64,000 nucleotides of DNA from Aedes albopictus (taxonomy: Eukaryota > Arthropoda > Insecta > Diptera > Culicidae), in the NCBI RefSeq assembly GCF_035046485.1, contig NC_085137.1, positions 345,330,505 to 345,394,504 on the forward strand, given 5' to 3'. Positions 46,327 to 58,048 of this stretch are shown here, piece after piece; positions within the stretch are counted from its first letter, which is position 1; each line of letters opens with the position of its first letter. The translations under genes were made by a program, and so were the position numbers. The notes under the pieces are model-generated. The model had not been told where the DNA came from. It was given only the letters and a program-made list of their open reading frames with translations, and did not search any database.

Positions 46327-46559
46327 GAGGGTATTCTGCTTAGAGGATTCGAAAAGTCGGTACAAGATCACTTTTTGAACTCAAAGTTGGCCTCAAGTCT
46401 TTCTCAACCAATCTGAATTATTCGACCAAGTCTTAGGCAAAAATTCCTCATGACAAAGAGAACAAACCTGCCAATAATACCCAAAGTCACCCTATGTAGT
46501 GTTTACTTCTTTCAAACATGAATTTTTACTACATGTGTGTAGTAGAGAACTTTCAAATC

Positions 46560-48170
46560 AAATATTTTTCCCGTAATGCAAAAGGTTTTTACTGGAAGCT
46601 TGTGATTCCATGAAGACGTTGAAAATTCCTCCGGATGATTTTTCGTAAAGTAATAAAGAAGGAACAATAGGAGGGCTCAAATATCAAGCAGATGTTTCCG
46701 GCAAGCCAAAGATTCCGATAAGATGCTGCAAATTCCAAGGGAAACACGACTGAATCTGAAAATTGAAATCCATCATGAAATTCCTCAATTTCTACAGAGA
46801 TTCCATAAGTGTTTTTTTTTTCTGGAACTTCTTTAGAAATAGCTCTTGGAAGCTAGCTCTTCCAGGATTTCTTACAAAATTCCTACCACATTTTCACGGC
46901 ATTTTTCTTTGTATTTCTGCTTGTACTCCTCCCGGAGATTCTTTTGGATTCTTACCGGCTTTTTTTTCTTGAGAATATTCCACGATTTCAGAAATCCGAC
47001 CGATTTCTCTTGCAGTTTTTCACGGGTATTCTACACAATTTCTTCCACAGGTTTTCCCGATATGGCTCCCTACGTTTCACTCAAGTGAAATTTTCTTAGG
47101 ACTTCTTCCAAGATTTATCCCGAGACCTCCACAAGAGTTTCTTTCAGGATATTTCTCAGATGTTCTTATGGAAATTCTCCTAGAGTTTCTCTCAGGATTC
47201 CTCTTGAATGATTTTCCACGATTCCTTCTGGTGTTCCTCATAGGATTTCCCAAAGAAATCTTCCTGCACAAAGAGTTCTTCCCGGAATGTATTCCGAAGT
47301 AACTCCTGTGATTCTTTCAAAAAGTTTGCAAGGGCTTTCTTGTAGAGTTTGTCCCGGAATTTCTACAAGAGTTTCTTTAGCGATATTTCGTAAATTTTCG
47401 CGGATTTTCTCTTCAAGTTACATCTAAGATTTCTTCAGGATGGAAATTCTTCCGAAGCTCCTCTTAGAAGATTCCTTCCGGTGATGCTCCTTGTCTTTTT
47501 CTGAATTTATGCAGGACTTTCTTCCAAGATTTTTTCCCGGGGTTTCTTCCATGTTCCTAATGAGATTATTTTTAAGAGATTTTGCCAACATCAAACAAAG
47601 ACAACTCCTGAAAACTCTGGAAGAAATTCTCTGAAGACTTCTGCAAAACAAATCACAAAATACCCGGGAAAAACTGTTGGAAAGTCATCAAATTTCTGAT
47701 GATTACAAGGAAGCATATATTTTAAAAGAGTCTGTGTCATTTGGCATAAGGCCGTTTGGCATAAGGTCACTTGGCATAAAGTCATTTGGCATAACGGTCA
47801 GTTGGCATAATGGACACTTGGCATAATAAAGAAGGGTGCATTTCGGTTATGCCAAATGACCGTTATGCCAAATGTCTTTATGCCAAGTGACCTTATGCCA
47901 AACGACCTTATGTCAAATTACTTTATGCCAAATGTCCCGCTCCCATTTAAAAGGATCTCCGGAAGGAATCGAAGAAGCGAAAAGCTCTGGAAGAAATCCC
48001 GAGAAGTACTGGCTGGAAGAATTTTGTGAGAAATTTGTGAAAGAATTGCCGTAGAATTCCAAGCAAGAATCCCCAGCAGAATTGAAGAAAGAATCTTGAG
48101 AGAAATTTTTAGAAGAAATTTGGAACGTATTCAGGATAGATTTCCGTGGGGCTCTCCATTCATAGCATTT
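46560..48170. repeat. GGAATTCC-type array, diverged block 3
   Basis: Pyrimidine-rich units (TTCTTCC, AGGATTTC) from about 46790 to 47580 and purine-rich units at 47960-48120, separated by the TTTGGCATAA array. More decayed than the blocks at 16-17 kb and 59-62 kb. Confidence 0.6.
47734..47937. repeat. Inverted array of TTTGGCATAA units
   Basis: Six units of (A/C)TTGGCATAA at ~15-18-base spacing run left to right, then about six inverse units TTATGCCAA(A/G) after a short spacer near 47825. The whole can fold as a 90-base-arm hairpin. Confidence 0.85.
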
Positions 48171-48189
48171 GAGAATTTTCACGATTTTT

Positions 48190-50262
48190 TTACCCTCCGT
48201 TAAAAAGGGAAACGATGGGAAGTGCGTATAGTGAGACGTCTGTTTGTTAGTGGTAATGGAGTATTTTCACAAAAATATACGCAGCCTCGTTCGCGAAAGT
48301 CGCAGTTTTCTCTCCCCTTATGGGAAACAATATTGCGACGTTTCCTCAAGCGCAGTTGTTCCTTTCAGAAATGATAGACCGCATACACTTTTATGCAATG
48401 ACCATTTCTCTGGGAAGACTACAAAGGCCGCGGGTTAAACAGCACAGCCAAAATTTTTGGAACAAATTTACAGTATAAAGCACTTTCTGACGGATACACC
48501 GCTACGAAACTACGACTTAAAATGCATGTGTATTACCCCATTATTCGTTGCTATTTACGAAAAGTCAAATAAAAAAGGTACCATTGACAGTCGAAACCCC
48601 CTCTCAGAGTTAACTTCTTGCTATGGAAGTATTTATGATAAAAATTGAGCACAAAAGCATGTTATGTCCCAGTAGGGACGTAATGCCAAAAAAAAAACGA
48701 AAGAAAGGATATATACACGATACTTGAAATTGCTTGTACATTAACCATCAAAAGAACAAGAACCATGTTGGGCTTGAAAAAATAAAATCTGTGATCGCCA
48801 AACAACAACATGGCGACCGTGACAATGCTGATTTTTTTAAAATAGATGTTAATTACGTTTAAATATCAACAAACATATTCTGATATTTTTTTTTCATTTT
48901 TTCTTGTTTTGTTTACCAACATTTCCCAGTAATAGCAATTTAAAATCATTCATTAGCGCGATTACTGAAGGGTTAAGTCTCTTTCTTTAGGCATACCGTA
49001 AACAATACGTCATGTCTGAAATGCATTATTGTGCATTAACATGGTAAAAATAAAATTATACGCTTATGGTTATGAAATGATATGTGAGGACTTGAAATAC
49101 ATAATTTATCAATCAGCACAATGCCATTGATCCAAAATTATATTTAGTTGTTTTGGCAGTACCATCAAAGTCAAAAATACACAAGCACATCATATCTACA
49201 GGGTAAATACAGTAATACAAAGAGCAATATCTACTGCAGAACAAACATCTCATACAGATAACGACTTTTACAGAGCAACAACGAGAAAACATAACAACAT
49301 CGACCTTTGAAACCATTAGCCTATTATACATTGAAGAGATAGCCAACAAAACAGGGAGTGTGCTGGAGAGAAGTTGTGGGTGTGTACAGAAAGTGCAATT
49401 ACAATAAAAGCCAAAGTGAAGAAAATATAACATAAAGTAGAATACACATAATAGAAGCATAGTGTGAAACGTAAATCGGTATAAACAGCGGTGATGAGAC
49501 AATACTTTTGAAAAATAAGAGAAATTTGTAATGAGAAACAACAGCATATTGGTCCAACCTATGATCACTCGTCCGGCTGCAGCAATACACGACACGGGGA
49601 AGTAGGCACACGACATTTAGGTGGCCGCGCGATCGGATGGCGTGTAGCACACATGGAGAAGGTAGAAGAGCACACATGTAGTACACGGTCAGTGGAGAAT
49701 ATCAAACGAGTGTGTTTGGTTTGTGTGGTGGTAGTAGAGTAAAGTAGTAACAGCGCGGCAGCAGATTGTGTGATCGGCCGTGTAGTAGTAGTAGGTAGTA
49801 GTAGTAGCGCAGTGGTTTGATAAAACATCGATGCACGTTGGATTGTACGGAGAGGGATACCGTTGTTGATTGATCGACGTCGTTGTTTGTGAAGGTGTGT
49901 TCATTGATGGTCCAGATTTGAATGATTTGAGATGATTTCATTATACACGATCATCATTAGAGAACGTTTGTTGTTTTACGGTAATCCATCGTAATTAGAA
50001 TCGTTAAAACCATTGTGGTAATGAAAATTTCAAATAAAACATCAATATTCGAATCAGATCGATGGATGGAACGATGAAAGCACATGAAACGTAAAAATAT
50101 AGATATTAATTAATTATATTATTAAAAATCGAATAGCCATATTAATCAATGGGAATGCAGCGTATTGATTAAATGAAACTAAGGGAAAATCATCGCAAAT
50201 GGCAGTCTGATTAAATGACTTGTTTGAGTAAGCATTTAGCAGTTGTCAGGCGCGAATATTAC
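48190..50262. other. Iml1 intron, no exon recognised
   Basis: 48190-49560 is AT-rich with no element ends identified. 49560-49900 is more GC-rich, with GTA/GTAGTA repeats at 49725-49815 and a GTGTGTTTGGTTTGTGTGGT stretch; possibly regulatory, but nothing specific is seen. Confidence 0.35.
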
Positions 50263-50388
50263 CTGTGGTGAGAGATGGAGTCCACTCTTGCTCGCCAGTT
50301 ACACCCCACAGTAAAGTAAGGCTTTTGGATGGAGTCACCGTCACAGTTGGACCAGCAGCTGAGTGTAAGCCAGACTTGCGACGATTTC
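50263..50388 (-). CDS. Iml1: Iml1 exon 4
   Basis: Acceptor TTTTCGCTTTAG, donor CACAG/GTAATA. Residues ~700-742: GNRRKSGLHSAAGPTVTVTP then a short Ser/Thr-rich region. Variable part of DEPDC5; supported by both splice sites and phase (1 in, 1 out). Confidence 0.85.
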
Positions 50389-50455
50389 CTAAAGCGAAAA
50401 AAAAGAAATATTGATATAATAAAGTCACCTAGTTATAACAAATTTTACTACATAC

Positions 50456-50669
50456 CTTTGTTCTCCGAAATCCACTTCAAGTCTTCGTCGTTCAGGCGAC
50501 TATCGAACGAGGCATTGCTTCCATGCCGTCCGCGACCGCCCCACGTACACGTGGATGTATGCGCATACTCGCTGCTCGTGTCCAAGTCGAACGCAGTATA
50601 ACTGGTGGTCGATGTTGCAGTCGGCACAGCCTGATAGTGATGCTGTTGTATGAGCACTCCTTGCGGACC
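50456..50669 (-). CDS. Iml1: Iml1 exon 3
   Basis: Acceptor TTTCATCCCACAG, donor CAAAG/GTATGT. Residues ~629-699, starting GPQGVLIQQHHYQAVP, which matches the family right after the Arg-rich block of exon 2; the rest is a Ser/Thr-rich variable region. Phase 0 in, 1 out. Confidence 0.9.
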
Positions 50670-50731
50670 CTGTGGGATGAAATGGAAACCTAAATATGGC
50701 CGATCTTAAAGCAACACTCAATATATCAAAC

Positions 50732-52485
50732 CTTTGGAAAGATGTGCGTCCACCGCCTTCTGTTGGACGTCAGCTTGATTGTGACATGGGACGGATCGAA
50801 TGGGTTAATCAACGCTCTTCCCGTTCTAACCACTGGACCGCTGGTAGAGCCAAAGCTTCGATTGATGCACTTTTCGCCGAGTTTATCCGTTGCACTAGGC
50901 GAGCTATTATGCGATGCGAGACTCAGATTCAGCATGTTGGTAGTATTGTGGTGGATGTCCGGATCGGACATTTTGCGTCGCAACTCAGAAGGGAACAGAA
51001 TGTTCTCCCATTCGCGGTTGTTTCCGTAAGTTCCGAAGTTATCCAGACTGGGAACGGATGTTTTCTTAGTTCGTGCGACTCGCTGCAAGGAGCATGTTCC
51101 TTGCACTGAAGGCAGCTGAAATATTTGGTCATCGTAGGCATCGTAGTCGAACAAACAGTTGTGGATATATTCGTTTTTACTCTCTTTCTTCGGTAACCGC
51201 AACTGAAACGCATCCGGATTTTCACGAAGAGTCGATTCGGAAATTACCGGAGGAGGCTTTATTCTGGGAATGAACGAAGCATACCCTCCTGTTTTATTTG
51301 TCGAATAGAAACTGAGATTAATCCAATGGGGCATCGAGTAATCATCGATCGACGTCAGGGAATCCTTGTTGTGAAATTTCAGTAGCGGCACAGCATGCAA
51401 AGGTTGTTCTCCAACGCAAACCAAATCGCTTCCGACTCCGTTGTCTATGATTCGTTGTTTCGTGATGTTTGTAAGTTCTCGATCTACTTCAAAAACACCA
51501 ACTCCGGGCGTGATCACAACCGAAAGCTGTCCCGTACGATCAAAACTTCGGTCCAAGTAATGCTTCTCGAAAACATTGAGCGAAATGTTGAGAACTTCCA
51601 AGAAATTTCCTTGTGCAGCCGTAGAATTGGTTGCCGAAGGAACTTTGATGTCTACATCGGGACGATCATGATACTTCAATACGACGTCTCTGTAACCCGT
51701 AAACAATCGCCTCAACTGCACCAATGTTGAACTCCAGTCATCGCAACGCTCATTCTGAATCGCTACACGATAGAAATCTTCGTAGTATCGACCTTTATAG
51801 TCCATCTGCAAGCAATCCCTCATATGAAGCGGAAACTCATCCAGGCTTTTTGCTGCGTAGAATGTCCTCGAAAACATGACTATCGTCACTTCGTGATTGC
51901 TGCCAAGCTTTTTCCACTTTGTGTACAGATCAGCCAAGAATCCATTGACCGCCTTCTCAAAGTACAAATCACCATGGATATCAAAGTCCCACATCTCCGA
52001 GGACATCTGAATAAACAGATAGACCATCGAGGTGTTACTTCGAAACACCACCTTCGTGTCCTCCGTGATGACTCCACATGCCACCCGATCGCCCTGCGAC
52101 CACATCTCATAAACCTGACACCGGATGCAACTCTCGCAATATTCAATCTTCTTATTCAAATAGACGCATGTGTTCGTTAAATACGTCTTCAATCTCCACA
52201 TCTCCGACCGACCCATATACTGATCCTTGAAGGTGATCTCTACCGAATCCAAAGCCACCTCCGCAGGATCCACCTTCCGGAGGTACACATCTTTGTAGGG
52301 TTTCAGATTGAAGGCAAGTGCAACGTTCGCTTCGACACTAATGGCTTCCCGGTTCATGAACTCCTCTGTAAGACAAGTCACCTGGAGCAACAGGCGCACA
52401 CCGTCGTCGTCCGGATCATAAATCTCCACGATGTCCTTCAGCTTTAGCTCGGGATGGTCCTTTGGATTCAACAGTAAGTCTTCAT
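50732..52485 (-). CDS. Iml1: Iml1 exon 2 (N-terminal Iml1 region)
   Basis: Acceptor T-tract CAG at 52488-52486, donor CCAAAG/GTTTGA (weak, but needed to keep phase with exon 3). Residues ~44-628: LLLNPKDHPELKLKDIVEIY, ITFKDQYMGRSEMWRLK, SSEMWDFDIHGDLYFEKAVN, FDRTGQLSVVITPGVGVFEV, GEQPLHAVPLLKFHN and LTSNRRRWTHIFPK, all blocks of the DEPDC5/Iml1 N-terminal half, which holds the Rag- and SABA-type surfaces. 584 uninterrupted codons. Confidence 0.97.
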
Positions 52486-52701
52486 CTGAAAAAAAAAACA
52501 AATGTATAGCATACAATTAACACGCTTCAGCATAAGTACAGCGATTCTCAATGGTCAAAGGATTTGCAGGTGGACTAGGTAGGTAACTTGTTTAGTGTAG
52601 GAACAAATGGATGTTAAAATTTAGACTATACTTATATGACATTATCTCACATCGCATCACCCCATATGACCCATTACCTCGAATTAAATTTCTTTGATTA
52701 T

Positions 52702-53492
52702 GGTAAGTGGGGGCAGGATGGGTCATCTAAGAAAGGGATCCCTATAACTTTCTGAATATAAATCGCATTTCTCTGTATTCTACCACGACTCTCAGATACA
52801 CTAGTCAGCTATGATATAAGAGTATAAAAAGGTTATAAAGTTTGAAACCTGCGTCTTGACAAACAATTTTCAAAACATGACCCATCTTACCCCACCTCAT
52901 TTTAACGGGGGCAAGATGGGTCAGCTATAAGAAAACTCGATTTTCCTCCAACAAAAAATACTATATCTTCTAGTTTTTCTCTATACATCTAAGCTTCATA
53001 GACGTACAGATTACATGAAGAAAGTGTTGAAACATATCGGTAGATTATTCTCAGAACTAGAAGATTTTTGTTCGGGTAGCCATAAACGGACTTTGAAAGC
53101 CTATATTTTTTGAAGGAAAATTTGAAAAATATGTTCTCAAATTTTCAGTGCTCTCATCGCTTCGATAATGTAGGTCACAGAATAGCATTTCCATGAAAAA
53201 TAAAACATTTCAAAAACTATGCAAACATACCGAAAAATTAGGGTGACCCATCTTGCCCCGTCTACACAATACACGTAGTCATATGGAATGTATAGCATAA
53301 GGAGTTTAACGAAAAAATATTTTATTTTTTTCTGTGCGAGGAACGTATAGAATTTTCAAAACAATATACCACTTTTTTGTGTATCCCCGTCGTTCATCTG
53401 GGAAAATTATTGATAGATTCGAAACTTATATTGTGCGATTGAAAACGGTACTGACCCATCTTGCCCCCTGACCCATCGTGCCCCCACATACC
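52702..53492. mobile_element. 791-bp element present only in copy A
   Basis: Ends GGTAAGTGGGGGCAGGATGG and the inverse of GGTATGTGGGGGCACGATGG. Copy B shows the empty site GATTATATCATTTC at about 58113. GGGGGCAAGATGGGTCA recurs inside near 52908. No coding capacity. Confidence 0.8.
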
Positions 53493-53764
53493 ATATATCA
53501 TTTCCCCAAATAAAGAGCATGGTCTTGAGATGAACTAACATTGTTAAACTTTGTTGCAACATCACTCGAAAGAAAACCCTATTTAATTTATTTTAAATTG
53601 TGAATTTTGACTTAAGTTAATTCTTTACATAAATATCCCTAGAAACTTCTGGACAACTTTCTTGCGGAATCCCTGAAGAAATTCCCAGAGGAGACTCTGG
53701 AGGAATTCCAGTAGAAATTCCTTGAAGAATTCTTGGAGGAATCCCTGTCGAAATTTCTGTAGAA

Positions 53765-53960
53765 GACACATTCTACCGTGACGTTACAACGTTTTGACGC
53801 TTTTTATGTCAGATTTGCCACTATAACTTGTAAATTCGACCGTAAAACGGAATCCGAATGTGCAAAAATATTTGAGGGTTTACGGTCGAATTTACGAGTT
53901 ATAGTGAAAAATCTGACCAAAAAGGCGTTATAACGTTGTAACGTCACGGTAGAGTGTGTC
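53765..53960. mobile_element. 196-bp foldback in copy A
   Basis: GACACATTCTACCGTGACGT pairs with the inverse at 53941-53960; arms ~85 bases (GTTACAACGTTTTGACG, GGTCAGATTTT/GCCACTATAA). Confidence 0.85.
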
Positions 53961-54704
53961 AGGAATACCTGGATTATTGTCTGGATGAAACAATGGAGAA
54001 ATTTCTGAAAGAATTCATGGAGGAATTTCTGGATGCATTCCTAGTAAAAATCCTGAAGAAAATATAGAGGCATTTTGGGAGGGATCCCTGGAAGAATTTC
54101 CGGAGTAATCCAAAGACACATAAGACCTACTGGAATAATCCCTGGAGGGATTCCTGGAGAAATGCCTGAAGAAATTCCTGGAGGAATTCCTGAAGCAACT
54201 CCTGAAGGAATTTCTGGAGGAGCCACTGGAGGAATCCCATTTCCTGGGGAAATGCTTGGATGAATTCTTGGAGGAATCCCTGGAAAAAATCATGGTGGGA
54301 TCTCTGGATGAATTCCTGAGAAATTCCAGGGGCAATCTCTAGAGGAATCCTGGGAGGAATCCCTCGAGAAAATTCTGAAGAAATCCCCTTAGATATTCCT
54401 AGAGAAATTTCTTGGAGAATTCCACTAGAATTTCCAAAGGAATCCCTGTGGAAATCCCTGGAAAAAATCGGAATCTTTGGAGGTATTCCCCGAGAAATTC
54501 CTGAAGGAATGCATGAAGGATAAATTCCTGGAGGAATGAAGAAATTGATAGAGGAATCCTTGAAGGAATTCCAGGCGAAAACCCTGGAGGAATCCCAAGA
54601 GAAATCCCTGGAGAAATTCGTGCAGAAATCCCTGGAGGAGAAATTCCAGGATGCATTTCTGAAGGAATTCCTGAAAAAAAAATGCTGGAAGAATTTCTGA
54701 ATGA
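53961..54704. repeat. GGAATTCC-type array in copy A
   Basis: Purine-rich 12-mer units; also 53640-53760 before the foldback. Open Ile-Pro-Pro-Gly-like frames are a by-product. Confidence 0.8.
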
Positions 54705-55079
54705 CCCAACTAATATTTATTGTGAATGTAAACGTCAACAAAGCGTCCTCAATACGGCTTGATGCTGAGTTACTGTGTTGTGCATATGGACGGCAGCTGC
54801 TATGCAAGCCCTGTACCAATGAATCTGGCGAACTTAATCCACATGTTGATGCAGTGCGAGCAGCTTCTATGCCACCAAGCCATAGCTCTTTTTTCGGCTC
54901 CTATGTAACCACTAACTGAATAACATCTTGAGAAGGCGCTTTTTCAGCCTTTTCACTGTTGTTAAATAATAGTTATACGGCATCTCCAAATTAATCGATT
55001 AAATATAATTAGTTTATGGATACCATGACGCAATACATGTGGAACTGGAATCATCGCTTTTAAAATTGAATAATTAAAG

Positions 55080-55165
55080 TACTTGCCGCTACTTGGATTC
55101 GAACTCCGGATCTCCGTATCCACTGGTCCCGATGATATCCTCGCTGTTACACTGCTATATATAAA
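55080..55165 (-). mobile_element. tRNA-derived SINE fragment
   Basis: Inverse B box GGAGTTCGAATCC at 55095-55107 (read on the - strand), with a tRNA-like TGTAACAGCGAGGATATCAT upstream. Not a functional tRNA: no clear acceptor stem. Confidence 0.5.
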
Positions 55166-55285
55166 TAGCATAGAAAATAGCCCGTTTTGTTTTACTCCAG
55201 ACAAGGCTTCATAATTGTGCCACAAGAAACCTTACCCAACTTCATCTTGCTGCAAAAGCTTGTGAAACGCCAAACGCAATAATGT

Positions 55286-55633
55286 TTACAGCACAGACAA
55301 ACAGACGTAACTCTTAGAGAAAATTCATTAAAAACTTTTGCCCGGTGTCATTTTCATGAGCATGCTGCCACCTGTTGGTAGAACCGCGCGCGACACTGTC
55401 GGCCATGATGGATTTCGATTTGACGTTTTGTCGACACGCACACTACTACACAAATTGCCTGTAATTTTCGTTTGTATCATTCAGCAACGTGTACACTGGC
55501 AAACGTCAAAGCGATCGAACACTAGCGCATCTGTTGGAACGATCGCGCAAATCAAATGAAATTTGAATTGATCGTTAAATGCATATGCCAAGCCATTTTG
55601 AAGAGTGTTACGTCTGTTTGTCTGTGTTTACAG
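55286..55633. mobile_element. Small foldback-end element
   Basis: ACAGACAAACAGACGTAACTCT at the left pairs with AGAGTGTTACGTCTGTTTGT at the right. A related TGTTACGTTTGTTTGTCTGT phrase occurs at 35218. Confidence 0.6.
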
Positions 55634-55664
55634 TGAACAATCTGTGTGGTTGCGCCAAGGTTCT

Positions 55665-56165
55665 TCGTCACAGCTTCTAGCTGAAAGAGTGTTCAGCTAC
55701 GAAGCGCTGCTGTTATGTGTATTTGGCAACATTACAAAACGTACTGTATAAAAGCGGCTGTTGTATTGGCTGGGACACTTACTCGATTTGTACATCTTCC
55801 GGCAAATCTTCCGGAGTTGGATTAAAGTGCAATAAAAGCAACCGAAATAATGTCACAGCACAGAGATAGATAGCTGTAAAGTATTTGTGTAGTAGCTATA
55901 TATCGCGCTCGAAGTTTGTTTTGACAATAATGTTTACATCCGACAAGCCGTGTTGGTATTCCAACAGTTTCTTTATTACAGCTTCTAGCTATAATGAAAT
56001 CGCATAACGGCCTTCAAAGCACTGCTGGTATGGGGATTCGTCAGTATGACGAACTGTACTGTATAGTAGCAGCTGTTTTGTTAGTGGGGATTCCTATTCG
56101 ATTTGTTCAAGTTTTCACATCTTCCGGGAAATCTCCCGGAGTTGGAATAGAGTGGAGTAAAGGCG
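55665..56165 (+). repeat. Diverged tandem duplication, ~315-bp period
   Basis: ACAGCTTCTAGCT, TACGAAGCGCTGCTG/TTCAAAGCACTGCTG, TATTCGATTTGT-like and TCTTCCGGCAAATCTTCCGG phrases occur in the same order in 55665-55830 and 55978-56150. Confidence 0.65.
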
Positions 56166-56216
56166 ACCCCAGTGACAAATGATGGATTTCTGAAAATCAA
56201 GTTTGGTAGCAGTATG

Positions 56217-57648
56217 CACGGAAAAAAGTCCATTCCCAAGACCATGAATATGACTCATAGTTTCCCGATATTTTTATGATTTTATGTTATAAATATACAC
56301 CATGATTAAATTTTATGATCTTATGATTGATTTCACCATAACGCTATGCACCCGTTATTGTTTTGGCTTTCGACGACCAAAAATGGAAAATATAATCATG
56401 AAGCTATGATTAAATAAGCTGGGATCATGAGTAGCATTCATGAAGCCAAGAATAATTTTCATAAACCTGGATGCAGATCCTGATGCTTTACCACCACATT
56501 CATAAAATTATGGTTTGGTGAGGTAGAACCATGCATAGAATTCATGGAATCAAAAAATACTTTTATGATTCCGACGTCGTCGGACCTATATGCTTCTCAG
56601 TCAAATTCATAAAATCATGGTTGAGGGAGATGGAACCATGCATAGAATTCATGGAATTAAGAATTACTTTTATGATTCCGTCGTCGTCGGACCTCAATGT
56701 TTCTCAGTCAAATTCATAAAATCATGGTTGAGGGAAATGGAACCATGCATAGAATTCATGGAATTAAGAATTACTTTTATGATTCCGTCGTCGTCGGTCC
56801 CAAATGCTTTTAATTAGATTAATAAAACGATGAAAGCTAAAATCATAAGAAAATAAAATACGTGATATCAGAGCCCATTTCTATGATTTTGGGACCTATC
56901 CATCATCCTTTTTTCTATGAGCAAGCAGCACTTTTTAGTTGGCCTCTTGTTAGTGAAGATATGTAATGTTCAAATATAAAAGAGAACAACAATGATCGAA
57001 CTCACCGGATAATCATATTTAGCTGGTTTATTATTTTTGTCTTTGGCACCTACATCCAACAGGCTAAGGATGCCCTCCAAACCACATCAATTGTTCACTA
57101 GTTCACATCACTTGCTGAGTCTGCAAACTCGTCGAACGATGGATAAACCAGAAAAATAGAGAGAATTACCGAAAATTATCGCGCGATTCTCACTTTGCTT
57201 CACCCTCCGTACATAAACTCGGAACTACGACGGATGGCACATCGAAAACGCGAGCTAGGCACTGTTTACTTTTTGCGCGTTTACTTTTTAGTCAATCAAC
57301 TCCCAACAACCTGCCGAATCTTACGGGCACACTGTTTCGATGTTCCATTTCCTCATATATGCACATTTATTACTCTAACCAAATAAAAACTTTGCAAAAA
57401 TAGCAGGTTCAACTTTTTCGACATGTCTGTGCTGGACGACCGCGCGATTTATATAATTGCATATGACAGATAAGTGTAACGCTAGGAAGCGACCATGAAT
57501 ATAATTTATGAAAATGCTTGTTTTTATTCATATTTCTGGTCAACTCATTCATGATATTATGAATTTGAATTATGATATTATGAGTTGGCAGACATCATAA
57601 GAACATGATTTTTTATTCATGATTAGGGGAATGGATTTTTTTTCCGTG
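56217..57648. mobile_element. 1.43-kb MITE-like element
   Basis: CACGGAAAAAAGTCCATTCC at the left and the inverse at 57630-57648. The interior is AT-rich, with many ATCATGA/TCATGAT phrases and a 107-bp tandem repeat. No transposase. Confidence 0.75.
56525..56820 (+). repeat. 107-bp tandem repeat, 2.8 copies
   Basis: ACCATGCATAGAATTCATGG at 56528, 56635 and 56742. Units 2 and 3 are nearly identical, unit 1 slightly diverged. Short frames through it repeat the same peptide and are not genes. Confidence 0.9.
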
Positions 57649-58048
57649 TGGTGCTTGTTTTGCAGTCGTGTATTAGCTTATGATCTATATTTGACTAACT
57701 TCCTTTTTATTCAGCGTTGACTGCTTTTATTCAATGGTTACACAACAGAAAGCAAATGACTAAAGCTTATAGCGCTGCAAATGTTAGTTGGGTAGGCTAT
57801 ACTTTACCATTAGCGGTTATATGGTATAGTACAATTTTTAGCAACTTTCAAGAAAAAAACGAAAAAGTATGATTTCCCATGAAAAATCCCATACAAACTT
57901 CAATCGCGATGCGCAAAATGTAGGCTAAACCAATCATGCCCAAATTTTGCACAGTTATTTGAGACCTCAAAGGGCATCTTGAAACCTTTGATCGGATTGG
58001 ATCTGATCAATTTTAAAATTTCCCATACAACGTTGACCCACCCTAATA

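Larger units (their letters stand above)
52632..54710 (+). repeat. Duplicated segment, copy A
   Basis: Shares sequence with 58049-59585 in the same order: TATATGACATTATCTC, ACTTTGTTGCAACATCACTC, the TACCGTGACGTTAC foldback and the flanking 12-mer array. Copy A carries an extra 791-bp element at 52702-53492. Confidence 0.8.

Noticed and set aside
47734..47937. CRISPR-like short repeat array
   Set aside because: Repeats are ~10 bases, spacing is not constant, and the second half is inverted; better read as transposon subterminal repeats.
49113..49616. 167-residue Cys/Phe-rich frame on the - strand in an Iml1 intron
   Set aside because: AT-rich intronic DNA, no signal for a domain or splice site; composition explains the residues.
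54127..54819. 230-residue frame on the - strand
   Set aside because: Translation of the GGAATTCC array plus its flank; homologous frames break in copy B.
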